Counted from the first letter of the stretch, positions 40,750-50,793 are shown. The stretch is DNA of 64,000 bases from Bradyrhizobium sp. AT1 (GCF_001590795.1 NZ_JXDL01000001.1:7236868-7300867); one strand, 5' to 3'. Notes: generated by a model from the sequence alone, not told the origin. Made by a program: numbers and translations.

Positions 40750-43700
40750 GGCTGGTTTCCTTTGCAGCGGTTGAGGTGGAATTTCCTTCGGCGCGATCGA
40801 GGCTCATCGCCAGCACGCGTGCGACGTGAAGCGCCTCGCGCTTCGTGCCGTCATGGATCTGATGCCGGCAAGAGGTGCCGTCGGCAACAACGAGTGTGTT
40901 CTGGTCGGCGCGCCGCACGGCGGGCAGCAGCGACAGCTCGGCCATCTCGATCGAGGCGTCATAGGTGTCCGCGCCATAGCCGAAGGCGCCGGCCATGCCG
41001 CAACAGCTCGATTCGATGGTCTCGACCTCAAGGCCGGGAACAAGGCGCAGCACCTGCTCGACCGGCTTGAAGGCGCCGAAGGATTTTTGATGGCAATGGC
41101 CATGCACCATCGCCTTGTCGGCGACGACGCCGAGCGGCAATTGCAGTCGGTCCGCCTCGGCTTCGCGCACCAAAAATTCCTCGAAGGTCAACGCGTGCGC
41201 GCCGACCGCCTTGGCGTCGTTGTCCTTGCGCAGCGAGGCGAGCTCGTCGCGCAGCGTCAACAGGCAGCTCGGCTCGAGACCGACGATCGGCACGCCGCGC
41301 GCGGCAAAGGGGGCGAATGCGGCCACAAGTCGGTCGAGCTCGGCCTTGGCTTCGTCGACGAGACCGGCAGACAGGAAGGTGCGTCCGCAGCACAGAGGAC
41401 GGCTGCCGCTCACGGGCTGCGGCAGGTGCACGCGATAGCCGCCCGCCGTCAGCACCCGCAGCGCGGCATCGAGGTTTTCGCGCTCATAGATGCGATTGAA
41501 GGTGTCGGCGAACAGAACGACCTCGCGGCCGCTCTCCGGACCGACGCTGCCCGGCGGCGGCACGAACACATCGCTGCGAAAGGCGGGCAGGGCGCGCCGT
41601 GCGCTGATGCCGGCAAAGCGCTCGAACAGGTTTCGCAGCAGCGGGCTGCGGTTGCGCAAATTCGCCAGCGGCGCGAAGCGCGCGGCAAGGCCGGCATAGC
41701 GCGGCAGATACCCGACCAGACGATCGCGCAGCGTCAGGCCGTGGGAGGCGGCGCGCGCGGCAAGCACCTCGATCTTCATCTTGGCCATGTCGACGCCGGT
41801 CGGGCACTCATGGCGGCAGGCCTTGCAGGAGACGCACAGTTTGAGCGTCTCCATCATCTCGTCGGAGGAAAGCGCATCGGGGCCGAGCTGGCCGGAGATC
41901 GCGAGCCGCAAGGTGTTGGCCCGTCCTCGGGTGACATCCTTCTCGTTGCGCGTGGCGCGGTAGGACGGGCACATCACGCCGCCCTCGAGCTTGCGGCAGG
42001 CGCCGTTGTTGTTGCACATCTCGACCGCGCCCTGGAAGCCGCCGCCGGCGCCGGGATAGGCCGACCAGTCGAGTTTTGTCGTGAGCTCACCGACGCGATA
42101 ATCCGGCTTGAAGCGAAACAGCGAGCGGTCGTCCATTTTGGGCGCATCGACGATCTTGCCGGGATTGAGCACGCCCTCAGGATCGAAGCGCTGCTTCACT
42201 TCCTTAAAGTCCGCAACGAGCCGCTCGCCGAACATCGTCTCGTGGAATTCCGAGCGCACCAGGCCGTCGCCATGCTCGCCGGAATGCGAGCCCTTGTATT
42301 CGCGCACCAGCGCGAACGCCTCCTCGGCGATGGCGCGCATCGCCTTGACGTCTTTCTCCAGCTTCAAATTCAGCACCGGGCGCACATGCAGGCAGCCCTC
42401 GGAGGCGTGCGCGTACATCGTGCCGCTGGTGCCGTGCTTGGCGAACACCTCGTTCAGGCGCTGCGTGTAGTCGGCCAGATGCGGCAGCGGCACGGCGCAA
42501 TCCTCGACGAAGGAGACCGGCTTGCCCTCCTGCTTCATCGACATCATGACGTTGAGGCCGGCGGCGCGGAAATCGGCGATGCCGCCCTGCAGCGCGGGCT
42601 CTGTGATTTCGACCACGCCGCCCCATTTGCGCGGCTCGTTGTTCCAGCCGAAGCCGAGATCCCCCATCAGCTCGGAGAGCTGCTTCAGGCGCACCAGATT
42701 ATCCGCCTGGTCATCCTCGGCGAACTCGACCACCAGCACGGCGTCCGGATCGCCCTTGATCGCCGCATTGATGATCGGCTTGAACATCGCGATGTCGCGG
42801 CCGAGCGCGAGCATGGTGCGGTCGACCAGCTCGACCGCGATCGGCTTCAGCTTGACCAGATGCTGGGCCGCATCCATCGCCTCGTAGAAACTGCCAAAAT
42901 GGCAGACGCCCAGCGCCTTGTTGCGGATCACCGGCCACAGCTTCAGCTCGACCTTGGTGGTGAAGGCGAGGGTGCCTTCCGAGCCGACCAGCAGATGCGC
43001 CATGTTGTTGCGCGCATTGCGCGGCACCAGCGCATCCAGATTGTAGCCGCCGACGCGGCGCTGCACCTTTGGGAAGCGCGCTGCGATTTCTTCAGCCTCG
43101 CGCGCGCCGAGATCGAGCATGTCGCGGAACAGGGGGCGCACGCTCTCGCTCGCGTCGAGATCAGAGAGATCGTGCGAGACCTCACCAAAACGGCTCAGCG
43201 TGCCGTCGGCCAGCGCCGCCTCCATCGACAGCGTGTTGTCGCGCATTGTGCCGTAACGAAGCGAGCGGCCGCCGCAGGAATTGTTGCCGGCCATGCCGCC
43301 GATGGTGGCGCGCGAGGCCGTGGAGACGTCGACGGGAAACCAAAGGCCGTGCTTTTTGAGCTGGCGGTTGAGATCGTCGAGCACGATGCCGGGCTCGACG
43401 ACGCAGGTGCGGCCCTCGACGTCGAGCGACAGGATGCGGTTGAGGTGTTTTGAGAGATCGACCACGAGCCCGTCATTGACGGTCTGGCCGCATTGCGAGG
43501 TGCCGCCGCCGCGCGGCGTGACCTTGACGCCCTCGCCGCGGGCGATCGCCAGCGCGCGCAGGGCCTCGTCCATGGTCTTCGGGACCACCACGCCTGACGG
43601 CACGATCTGGTAGAACGAGGCGTCGGTGGCGTAGCGGCCACGGCTGAAGCGGTCGAACAGGACGTCGCCGGTGATTTCTCGGGCCAGACGCGCCGCCAGA

Positions 43701-43750
43701 CGGTCCGTTTCGACCGATTCCGGTGATTTCCCAGCCACTTCCGCCGCCAT
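40742..43750 (-). CDS. FAD-linked oxidase / 4Fe-4S / CCG-domain dehydrogenase (YdiJ-like)
   Basis: This 1002-residue single-chain enzyme has an FAD-binding PCMH domain with TPRGGGTSQCGQTVN (about 75-90) and an FAD-oxidase C-terminal domain with HASEGCLHVRP. A ferredoxin-like Fe-S region contains CVSCKACRHECPTGVD, and CCG-type cysteine-rich modules include CCGRTF and ESSCCGMAG. The architecture matches E. coli YdiJ (a D-2-hydroxyglutarate dehydrogenase) and fused D-lactate/glycolate oxidases. It probably oxidises a D-2-hydroxy acid and passes electrons to the quinone pool. With GlcG and the adjacent glyoxylate-type aminotransferase, a glycolate-glyoxylate role is plausible. Confidence 0.9.
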   Translation of the reverse strand: MAAEVAGKSPESVETDRLAARLAREITGDVLFDRFSRGRYATDASFYQIVPSGVVVPKTMDEALRALAIARGEGVKVTPRGGGTSQCGQTVNDGLVVDLSKHLNRILSLDVEGRTCVVEPGIVLDDLNRQLKKHGLWFPVDVSTASRATIGGMAGNNSCGGRSLRYGTMRDNTLSMEAALADGTLSRFGEVSHDLSDLDASESVRPLFRDMLDLGAREAEEIAARFPKVQRRVGGYNLDALVPRNARNNMAHLLVGSEGTLAFTTKVELKLWPVIRNKALGVCHFGSFYEAMDAAQHLVKLKPIAVELVDRTMLALGRDIAMFKPIINAAIKGDPDAVLVVEFAEDDQADNLVRLKQLSELMGDLGFGWNNEPRKWGGVVEITEPALQGGIADFRAAGLNVMMSMKQEGKPVSFVEDCAVPLPHLADYTQRLNEVFAKHGTSGTMYAHASEGCLHVRPVLNLKLEKDVKAMRAIAEEAFALVREYKGSHSGEHGDGLVRSEFHETMFGERLVADFKEVKQRFDPEGVLNPGKIVDAPKMDDRSLFRFKPDYRVGELTTKLDWSAYPGAGGGFQGAVEMCNNNGACRKLEGGVMCPSYRATRNEKDVTRGRANTLRLAISGQLGPDALSSDEMMETLKLCVSCKACRHECPTGVDMAKMKIEVLAARAASHGLTLRDRLVGYLPRYAGLAARFAPLANLRNRSPLLRNLFERFAGISARRALPAFRSDVFVPPPGSVGPESGREVVLFADTFNRIYERENLDAALRVLTAGGYRVHLPQPVSGSRPLCCGRTFLSAGLVDEAKAELDRLVAAFAPFAARGVPIVGLEPSCLLTLRDELASLRKDNDAKAVGAHALTFEEFLVREAEADRLQLPLGVVADKAMVHGHCHQKSFGAFKPVEQVLRLVPGLEVETIESSCCGMAGAFGYGADTYDASIEMAELSLLPAVRRADQNTLVVADGTSCRHQIHDGTKREALHVARVLAMSLDRAEGNSTSTAAKETSHG

Positions 43751-43956
43751 GATCCGCCTTCGCCCTGTTTGCCGGCACCGTCTTGCCTCCCGTCACGGCC
43801 CTTGGCAAGCGAGCCCTGCTTCTTGTGCATTGACGGACCCCGCCGGGCGAGGGACAAGCCCGGCGAATAGTGATATGCGAGCGGCTCGCGGAGCCCCGAA
43901 TTCGGGCCCTCCGAGACCAAGGCCGACACAAGCTTCAAAGACCGGGAAGGACGCCG

Positions 43957-45156
43957 ATGACCGTGCATACTGGAAGGCATTTCCTACAGATTCCAGGACC
44001 GACCAATGTGCCCGACCGGGTGCTGCGGGCGATGGACATGCCGACGCTGGACCATCGCGGTCCGGAGTTCGCTGAGCTCGGTTTCGCCGTCCTTGCCGCG
44101 ATGCAGCGGGTGTTCCGGACCAAGCAGCCCGTGATCATCTTCCCCTCATCCGGCACCGGCGCCTGGGAAGCGGCGATGGTCAATGTGTTCTCGCCCGGCG
44201 ACAAGCTCCTGATGTGCGAGACCGGCCAGTTCGCCGTGCTGTGGCGCGGCATCGCCGACAAGTTCAAGCTCGACGTCGATTTCATCCCGAGCGACTGGCG
44301 CCACGGCGCCGACCTCGCCGAGATCGAGAAGCGTCTGGTCGCCGACAAGCAGCACGCCATCAAGGCGGTCTGCGTCGTCCACAACGAGACCTCGACCGGT
44401 TGCGTGACGCCGCCGCTGGAGGTGCGCAAGCTGCTCGACCGCGTCAAGCATCCGGCGCTGCTGATGGTCGACACCATCTCCGGCCTCGGCTCGATGGAAT
44501 ATGAGCACGATGCCTGGGGCATCGACGTCTCCGTTGCCGGTTCGCAGAAGGGCCTGATGCTGCCGCCCGGCCTCGGCTTCAACGCCGTCTCCGAAAAGGC
44601 GCTGGCCGTGGCGAAAGCCAATCCCGGCATGCGCTCCTATTGGGACTGGCAGGAGGTGATCAGCTTCAACAAGCTCGGCACCTTCCCCTATACGCCGGCG
44701 ACGAACCTGCTCTACGGGCTGCGCGAAGCCGTGAAGATGCTGGAAGAGGAGGGCCTCGAGAACGTCTGGTCCCGCCACAAGCGCCACAGCGCCGCGACGC
44801 GCGCCGCGGTCAAGGTCTGGGGCCTGGAGACGCAGTGCTCCGATCCCGCTGCGCACTCGCCGGCGCTGACCGGCGTGCGCGTGCCAGATGGACACGACGC
44901 CGACGCGTTCCGCAAGGTCGTGCTGGAAGCCTTCGACATGTCGCTCGGCACCGGCCTGAACAAGGTCAAGGGCAAGGTGTTCCGCATCGGCCATATCGGC
45001 CATTTCAACGATCTGATGCTGATGGGCACGCTCGCCGGCGTCGAGATGGGCCTCGATCTTGCAAAGATTCCGCACCGGAGCGGCGGCGTGCTGGCGGCCA
45101 TGGACGTCCTCAAGGGGCGCGACGCGGTGCCGATGACCAAGGCGCAAGTGGCCTGA
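43957..45156 (+). CDS. Serine-glyoxylate / alanine-glyoxylate-type aminotransferase
   Basis: This 399-residue class V PLP enzyme has the N-terminal PGPTNVPDRVLRAM, FPSSGTGAWEAAMVNV, a cofactor Asp in LMVDTISGLGS and the PLP lysine in VAGSQKGLMLPPG. It transfers an amino group to glyoxylate in the serine cycle or photorespiration-like routes. The ATG at 43957 has GGAAGG upstream; the open frame extends further but without homology. It is divergent from the YdiJ-like dehydrogenase, which could supply glyoxylate from glycolate, and is followed by a crotonase gene 28 bp on. Confidence 0.92.
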   Translation: MTVHTGRHFLQIPGPTNVPDRVLRAMDMPTLDHRGPEFAELGFAVLAAMQRVFRTKQPVIIFPSSGTGAWEAAMVNVFSPGDKLLMCETGQFAVLWRGIADKFKLDVDFIPSDWRHGADLAEIEKRLVADKQHAIKAVCVVHNETSTGCVTPPLEVRKLLDRVKHPALLMVDTISGLGSMEYEHDAWGIDVSVAGSQKGLMLPPGLGFNAVSEKALAVAKANPGMRSYWDWQEVISFNKLGTFPYTPATNLLYGLREAVKMLEEEGLENVWSRHKRHSAATRAAVKVWGLETQCSDPAAHSPALTGVRVPDGHDADAFRKVVLEAFDMSLGTGLNKVKGKVFRIGHIGHFNDLMLMGTLAGVEMGLDLAKIPHRSGGVLAAMDVLKGRDAVPMTKAQVA

Positions 45157-45184
45157 GCTAACCTGGAAGAGAAGTGAGCGCGCG

Positions 45185-45982
45185 ATGAACGCACCGACGA
45201 CGACCAACGAAGACCTGCTCTACTCCGTCACGGACGGCATCGCGCGGATCACCTTCAACCGCCCGCAGGCGCGCAATGCCATGACCTTCGCCATGTATGA
45301 CCGCATGGCGGAGATCTGCACCGAGATCAACGCCGATCGCTCGATCAAGGCGCTCATCCTGACCGGCGCCGGCGACAAGGCGTTCGCCTCCGGCACCGAC
45401 ATCTCGCAATTCCGTGCGTTCAAGACCGCGCAGGACGCGCTCGACTACGAGGCGCGCATCGACCGCGTGCTCGGCACGCTCGAGCAGTGCCGCGTGCCCG
45501 TGATCGCGGCCATCGCCGGCGCCTGCACCGGTGGCGGCGCCGGCATTGCCGCCTGCTGCGACCTGCGGATCGGCACCGAGACGACGCGGATGGGTTTCCC
45601 GATCGCGCGCACGCTCGGCAACTGCCTGTCGATGTCCAACATCAGCCGCGTCGTCGCGCTGGTCGGTCCCGCCCGCACCAAGGACATGATCTTCAAGGCG
45701 CGCCTCGTCGAGGCGCAGGAAGCGCTGGCGCTCGGCCTGCTCACCGAAATCGTGCCTGATGTCGAGACGCTGCAGCGTCGCGCCGACGAGACCGCCAAGC
45801 TCGTCGCCAGCCACGCGCCGCTGACGCTGGAGGCGACCAAGGAAGCGGTGCGCCGCATCCGGCGCACGCTGTCGCGCGAGGAAGGCGAGGACCTGATCCT
45901 GAAGGCCTATATGAGCGAGGATTTCCGCGAGGGCATGGACGCCTTCCTCAACAAGCGCACGCCGGTCTGGAAGGGCAAGTAG
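45185..45982 (+). CDS. Enoyl-CoA hydratase family protein
   Basis: This 265-residue crotonase-fold protein has NRPQARNAMT, the first loop AFASGTDISQFRAF and the second loop AGACTGGGAGIAACCDLRI, with a C-terminal AFLNKRTPVWKGK. Similar proteins are annotated as enoyl-CoA hydratase or 3-hydroxybutyryl-CoA dehydratase. The gene follows the aminotransferase and is probably co-transcribed (28 bp gap). Confidence 0.9.
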   Translation: MNAPTTTNEDLLYSVTDGIARITFNRPQARNAMTFAMYDRMAEICTEINADRSIKALILTGAGDKAFASGTDISQFRAFKTAQDALDYEARIDRVLGTLEQCRVPVIAAIAGACTGGGAGIAACCDLRIGTETTRMGFPIARTLGNCLSMSNISRVVALVGPARTKDMIFKARLVEAQEALALGLLTEIVPDVETLQRRADETAKLVASHAPLTLEATKEAVRRIRRTLSREEGEDLILKAYMSEDFREGMDAFLNKRTPVWKGK

Positions 45983-46099
45983 GCCGCGCTACCCCAACAG
46001 GAAGCAAACGACAGCCCAGAGCGACGCCGGCGCCGCCCTGTCAGGGTGATCCCGGGCGTTTTCGGACAGTGGCAGGCGGGGAAGTAGCGCCTGCTCCAC

Positions 46100-49000
46100 T
46101 CACCAGCTGTATTTGAACACGCCCTTGCCGGAATAGCTGGTGACGTTGCCGGAGAACTCGCCGTCGAAGGTGGTGGCGATCGAGAAGCCGCTCAGCCATT
46201 TCATCTCGGCGCTGCCGCTGACGAGCGCGGAATCGGCATCGACCCTGGCGCCGTTCACGACGAAGCTGGTGCCCGGCAGGGTCTGGAACAGCGCGGTGAC
46301 GGCGCGGTTCGGGTTGTAATCGTGCGCCCAGGCGGCGCGGCCGCGCAAGGTCAACACGCCGTTCTGCATCGCGTAGGACTTGTCGGTGCGCAGGCCGAGC
46401 TCGGAACGGGTATCGGTCAGCGATTGCGAGGCGTAGTTCAGCGCGAACAGGCCGCCGCCGTTGAGGCTGACTTCGGAGTAGTTGGGTAGGTTGAAATTGG
46501 TCACCTGCGCCGCCGCATAGGGCGTGATGCCGATCAGCGGCGTCGCGAAGCGATAGCCGCCCTCGAAGCGAGCCGAGAACGTGTCGGCCTTGAAGCGGCC
46601 CTGGAGCTGGTCGAGCCCGGCAAGCGCCACGGCGCGGTTGGTGGTGACGTCGTGCCAGCCATAGGCGAGCGCGGCCGAGACGTAGGCCGGCCCGAAATTG
46701 TGCCGGCCATAGACGCCGGCCTGGAATAAATCGGCCGAGCCCGAGCCCATCGCATTGGCGAGCGAGTAGTTCAGCCCGCCGCCGCCGAGCGCGAAGCCGA
46801 CCAGCGTGTCCACCGAGAGGCGGTAGTCGGCACCGGCTGCGCCGCCCCAGACCCGCGCGGTCAGGTCCTGCGAGCCGACCTGCGCATTGCCGCCGACCTC
46901 GGCCGAGCCGCCATAGCCGGCGGCCCAGACGCTCCAGCGGCTGCTTGGCTGCGCGGACAACAACGAGGGCGCTTTTCTCGCCATCGCATAAGCCTCGCGC
47001 TCGCGCGCATCGGCCGGACGCATGGTCGCGAAGGCGGAAGCGTCATCGCTCTCGGCAAATTGTGCGACACTGCCCGCCTTGGCGAAGCCGCCGCTGCGCC
47101 CGACGACGGTCGGGTCGAGCATCAGGTTCAGGAACTGGCCGTCGGCATTGATCGCGGACTGGATGATCCCGGTGCCGAGCTCGCCCGAAGCGGTGGTCAG
47201 CCCCGCCGGGCCCAGCGCGGCGAAGGCCGCTGGAATGCCGCCGCTGCTGTTGAAGAAATTGGTCAGCGTGTTGGCGACGTTCTGCTGGTTGACGTTGAGG
47301 CCGCTCGCCGGTGTGAAATTGAGGCCGATGTTGAGGTAGGCAGTCAGGGCGTCGTAGCTCAGCGTCGCATTGACCGTTGGCATGTTGGAGACGACGGTCG
47401 GATTAAAGGTAGTGCCGACGAGGCCGCCCGCCGCGTAGAAGATCGCGTACTGCTTCTTCAGCGTGCCGGTCCCGAAATTCGCGCGCACCGTCGCGCCGCC
47501 GAGGTCGCCCGTGCCGTTGGCCTGGGTCAGACTGGCACTGGCCGAGGAGACCTGGACCAGATAGGTCGACGCCGCGGTAAAGGTGACGTTTCCGGCGACG
47601 CTGAGCGTGCCGTACGGGTTTACCGCATTGCCCGGGGCAAGGGTTCCGCCGTTTACCCCGATGCCGGCGACCGCGCCAATGCCGGCGAGCGTGCCGCCCG
47701 TATTCACGCTGACTGGGCTATTCAGGAGCGAGCCGTCCACCACCAGCGTGCCGCCGGCGACGGTGGTAAAGCCACTGTAGGTACTCGCGCCCGTAAGGGT
47801 TTCCGTGCCGCCGGTAATCGTGAGCCCGGCGCTGCCGCCGCTTTCGTCGATGACACCGGCGAAGGTGCCGTTGCCGGCCGTGATCGTCAGCGTATTGACG
47901 CCGAGATGGACATTGCCGGACCCCGACAACGACTTGATTGAGGTGCCCGCGTTGAGGCCCGCGATGTCGAACGTGCCGTTGACCACAGCGCCGCTCGAGG
48001 TCGCGATGCTGCCGTCGGTGCCCCCGGAGTTGACGAGGTCCAGCTCGCCGAGGGCCTGGATCGTGGTCGCTCCGGTATAGGTGTTGACGCCTCCGAGCGC
48101 CTGAACGGCGCCGGCGGCGATGACGACGCTGCCGCCCGTGCCGCCGCCGATGCCGCCGTCCTGGATCACGCCGCCGAAGGTGCTGCCGGACGTGATCGTC
48201 AGCGTCTTGGAGCCCAGCGCGACGATGCCGCTGCCGCCGGGGGAGCCCAGACCGCGAACCGACGTGCCGGATGTGGTCTGCGAGATGTCGAGCGTGGCGT
48301 TCGGCGCGCTGAACGAGACGAATGCCGAACTCGCGATCGAGCCAGCCCCCTTCAGCGCCAAGGTGCCGCCGGCATCGATCTGGGTGGCGTTCGAATAAGT
48401 GTTTACACCTGAGAGCGTCTGTGTGCCGCTGAAAACCTCGAGTCCGCCGGTGCCCTGGATCACGCCCGCAAATTCGGTCGAGGCATTGGTCAACACCAGC
48501 CCGTTGCCGCCCAAATTGACGACGCCGGAAGAGCTGCCGGCAAGCGTTGTGATGGCGTTGAACGGAACGGCGGCCGCGGAAATATCGAACGTCGCATCCA
48601 CCGTGACGACGCTGGACGACGCGATGCTGCCGAAGCCGGAGATCGCCAGCGTCCCGGCCGAGATCGTCGTCGCGCCGCTATAGGTGTTGGTGCCGGTCAG
48701 CGTCAGCGTGCCGGTGCCGACCTTGGTCAGCCCGCCGCCGGCGCCGGAAATCACGCCGTCGACCTGGGTCGAGGTGTTGAGGCTGCCGGTGGTGAGCGTG
48801 TTGGCGCCGAGAACGTAATTGCCGGCGCCTTCGATCGAGCCGGACGTCATCCCGCCGCTGGTGAGGCCCGAGATGTCGACGGTGCCGCCGGCATTCGTGA
48901 TGAACGTGGCGCTGCCGCCGGTCGCCGACCCGCTGAAATTCGTCGTTGCGCCGTTATTGGTGGTGATGGTGGCGCTGCCTGCGTTGGCGGAGCCGTCGAA

Positions 49001-49717
49001 GTTCACGGTTCCGTCGTTGATGATGGACGAGGTCGCGGCGGTGGTGGTGTTGTGGAAGTTCAGCATGCCGCCGGCGCCGTTGTTGATCGTCGCCGTGCCG
49101 GCCGAGGCGTTGGTGAAGAAATCGATTTGGCCGGTGGCATTGTTGGTGATCTGGGCGCTGCCGGCGGAGGCCGAATCCTCGAACGTGACGAAGCCGCTGT
49201 TGACGAGGCGCGCCGATCCGGCCGTGCTGTCCTGGATGAAGTTGACGTTGCCGCCGACGTCGTTCGTGATGATCACGATCCCGGCGCCGCCGCTCGCGGT
49301 GCTGCTGTTCTGGAACACCAGGTTGTTGCCCGAGGTGACCACGAAATTCTGGTTATTGACCGTGTCGCTGTTGATGATGCCCGTTGCGTTGACGATGAAC
49401 GGGTTGCCGATCGTGAACGTGTAGGCCTGCGCGGTACCCCCGAACTGGATCGTGCCGATGCTGATGACACCGTTATTGTTGTCGACCGCCGTGCTTCCGA
49501 TGGTGCTGAGGATCGCGGTCCCATCGGGCACGCTCGGGTTCGATGTCCAATTGGTCGGATCGGTCCAATCCGAGGAACCGCCGGTCCAGGTGCCGTCCAC
49601 GGCATGCGCGGCGACGACGCCGAGCGCCGTGGTGGCGAGGAGCGTCGCCAGGGAGCGGCGCACGACAGAACGCAGCCCGTATCCGATCCGCCCTCCTGCC
49701 ATTGTCGGTCCAGCCAT
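46100..49717 (-). CDS. Autotransporter with beta-helix passenger (type Va secretion)
   Basis: This 1205-residue protein has an extended signal region with a twin-arginine-like basic stretch and a hydrophobic core ending near AAHA. The Gly/Ser/Thr/Asn-rich beta-helical passenger has several autotransporter-associated repeats of the kind LTKVGTGTLTLTGTNTYSG. From about residue 930 a C-terminal outer-membrane beta-barrel ends in the aromatic FKYSW needed for BAM assembly. It is probably a surface adhesin. The many long frames on the opposite strand are GC-frame artefacts. Nothing in its own sequence shows catalytic activity. Confidence 0.9.
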   Translation of the reverse strand: MAGPTMAGGRIGYGLRSVVRRSLATLLATTALGVVAAHAVDGTWTGGSSDWTDPTNWTSNPSVPDGTAILSTIGSTAVDNNNGVISIGTIQFGGTAQAYTFTIGNPFIVNATGIINSDTVNNQNFVVTSGNNLVFQNSSTASGGAGIVIITNDVGGNVNFIQDSTAGSARLVNSGFVTFEDSASAGSAQITNNATGQIDFFTNASAGTATINNGAGGMLNFHNTTTAATSSIINDGTVNFDGSANAGSATITTNNGATTNFSGSATGGSATFITNAGGTVDISGLTSGGMTSGSIEGAGNYVLGANTLTTGSLNTSTQVDGVISGAGGGLTKVGTGTLTLTGTNTYSGATTISAGTLAISGFGSIASSSVVTVDATFDISAAAVPFNAITTLAGSSSGVVNLGGNGLVLTNASTEFAGVIQGTGGLEVFSGTQTLSGVNTYSNATQIDAGGTLALKGAGSIASSAFVSFSAPNATLDISQTTSGTSVRGLGSPGGSGIVALGSKTLTITSGSTFGGVIQDGGIGGGTGGSVVIAAGAVQALGGVNTYTGATTIQALGELDLVNSGGTDGSIATSSGAVVNGTFDIAGLNAGTSIKSLSGSGNVHLGVNTLTITAGNGTFAGVIDESGGSAGLTITGGTETLTGASTYSGFTTVAGGTLVVDGSLLNSPVSVNTGGTLAGIGAVAGIGVNGGTLAPGNAVNPYGTLSVAGNVTFTAASTYLVQVSSASASLTQANGTGDLGGATVRANFGTGTLKKQYAIFYAAGGLVGTTFNPTVVSNMPTVNATLSYDALTAYLNIGLNFTPASGLNVNQQNVANTLTNFFNSSGGIPAAFAALGPAGLTTASGELGTGIIQSAINADGQFLNLMLDPTVVGRSGGFAKAGSVAQFAESDDASAFATMRPADAREREAYAMARKAPSLLSAQPSSRWSVWAAGYGGSAEVGGNAQVGSQDLTARVWGGAAGADYRLSVDTLVGFALGGGGLNYSLANAMGSGSADLFQAGVYGRHNFGPAYVSAALAYGWHDVTTNRAVALAGLDQLQGRFKADTFSARFEGGYRFATPLIGITPYAAAQVTNFNLPNYSEVSLNGGGLFALNYASQSLTDTRSELGLRTDKSYAMQNGVLTLRGRAAWAHDYNPNRAVTALFQTLPGTSFVVNGARVDADSALVSGSAEMKWLSGFSIATTFDGEFSGNVTSYSGKGVFKYSW

Positions 49718-50041
49718 CCGATCGTCTCAAATCAGCAAAGAAATCATCGCAAACATGCAACCGGGGCGCGTACCGAGGCCCGGCGCCCACGCCATGATCT
49801 CATGGCGCAGGAACGCGCTGCAATGAACGGGCATCCATGCGCGCCTGGCCCCTGTCCGTTTCGCTTGCATTTTTCGATCATCGTGGCTCTCGGGCAACAT
49901 ATTTGTCCGTTCCCGCGCCATCATCGCTTGTCGGAGAATCGGTGCACCGGACCAGCTACATGTTTACGCGGGAAGAGAGGCTTATGTAGGCGAGATGCGC
50001 GAGAGCATCGATGATGCACGTGTAGGTCTGACGGGAGCTGG
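49718..50041. other. Intergenic stretch upstream of the autotransporter gene
   Basis: The 324 bp contain no convincing gene on either strand. They must hold the promoter of the autotransporter gene (minus strand) and, at the right end, the terminator region of the small exported-protein gene. No clear operator was seen. Base composition begins to fall here relative to the left side. Confidence 0.5.
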
Positions 50042-50287
50042 CTATTTCGCCGTCCCAACAAAGTATCCTTCTGCCCCGCCGTCCTTGTTGAATCTTGGGC
50101 AGACGCAAAAGCCTCCCGGTGAGCTTCGAGTTGGACAGATGACGTCTGGTGTTCCCGCCGGCAGTTCGGAGGCATTCACGAGGCAATGCGATTTGGGTTT
50201 TGGATCTTGCGGCACGCCCTTGGCGAAGACGGCCGTACCAGCACCGACCAACATTAAGGCAACCAGGGCGTCCTGTAGGAAGCTCAT
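50042..50287 (-). CDS. Small exported hypothetical protein with four cysteines
   Basis: This 81-residue protein has a hydrophobic N-terminal signal (residues about 5-22, cleavage near VFAKG). The mature part of about 58 residues contains four cysteines in two closely spaced groups (HCLVN; VICPT; GFCVCPRF) and many Gly and Pro residues. It is perhaps disulfide-bonded in the periplasm. An AAGGAC site precedes the ATG. No family recognised. It lies at the left end of a gene-poor, less GC-rich segment. Confidence 0.6.
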   Translation of the reverse strand: MSFLQDALVALMLVGAGTAVFAKGVPQDPKPKSHCLVNASELPAGTPDVICPTRSSPGGFCVCPRFNKDGGAEGYFVGTAK

Positions 50288-50394
50288 ACATAGTCCTTAC
50301 GGCAGCAAGCACGGCATCTTACGGCATCGACGAGCTGAATTACCCTGCCCTGCAACAATCCATCCAGAGGCCGCTGCGCAAGTACGACCGCTCT

Positions 50395-50793
50395 ATGATC
50401 GAAAATAACTGCCTGGACTTGCAGCGCATTGCTTGCGAATGCATGGCTCGCGATAACTCCTGCGATCTCCTAGTTCATGGCGTTTCAACATTGAGAGCCG
50501 CTTCGGTGGACCTGCCCGATCTCCAGAACTATTTGGACGACCACAACAAGGAAGTTCACTCCGGTTCGGAGCGGGGCCTTGTGCTCTTTGCATTTCCTAC
50601 CTGGACCACCTTCTTAAAGAGCTACTTTCAAGCCTCCTGCCTGCAACGGAAAGGAGCCGAATTCCTTCTCTTCGAGGATCATCGCCGCGCACAAGTCGGC
50701 CTGATCACGGACTGTGAGAAGGTCAAGGTTGAAGCGATGCGCCGGCTGCGCAACTCGCTCGCCACGAGTTCGGAGTCTCCCTTCGTGGGCTAG
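50395..50793 (+). CDS. Hypothetical protein
   Basis: This 132-residue soluble, mixed-charge protein with five cysteines is not recognised. The open frame extends to 50149 but there it lies opposite the small exported-protein gene, so the ATG at 50395 is chosen, although its ribosome site is poor. Helical segments with Lys/Glu (DCEKVKVEAMRRLRNSL) near the C-terminus look protein-like. It could be genuine but has no context clue. Confidence 0.4.
   Translation: MIENNCLDLQRIACECMARDNSCDLLVHGVSTLRAASVDLPDLQNYLDDHNKEVHSGSERGLVLFAFPTWTTFLKSYFQASCLQRKGAEFLLFEDHRRAQVGLITDCEKVKVEAMRRLRNSLATSSESPFVG

Noticed and set aside
40826..43453. 875-codon plus-strand frame opposite the YdiJ-like gene
   Set aside because: The composition is typical of antisense frames in GC-rich DNA, and the minus strand carries a full set of FAD and Fe-S motifs.
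46945..49826. Long plus-strand open frames opposite the autotransporter gene
   Set aside because: They mirror the third-position GC bias of the real gene, have low-complexity Pro/Val-rich translations and no ribosome sites.
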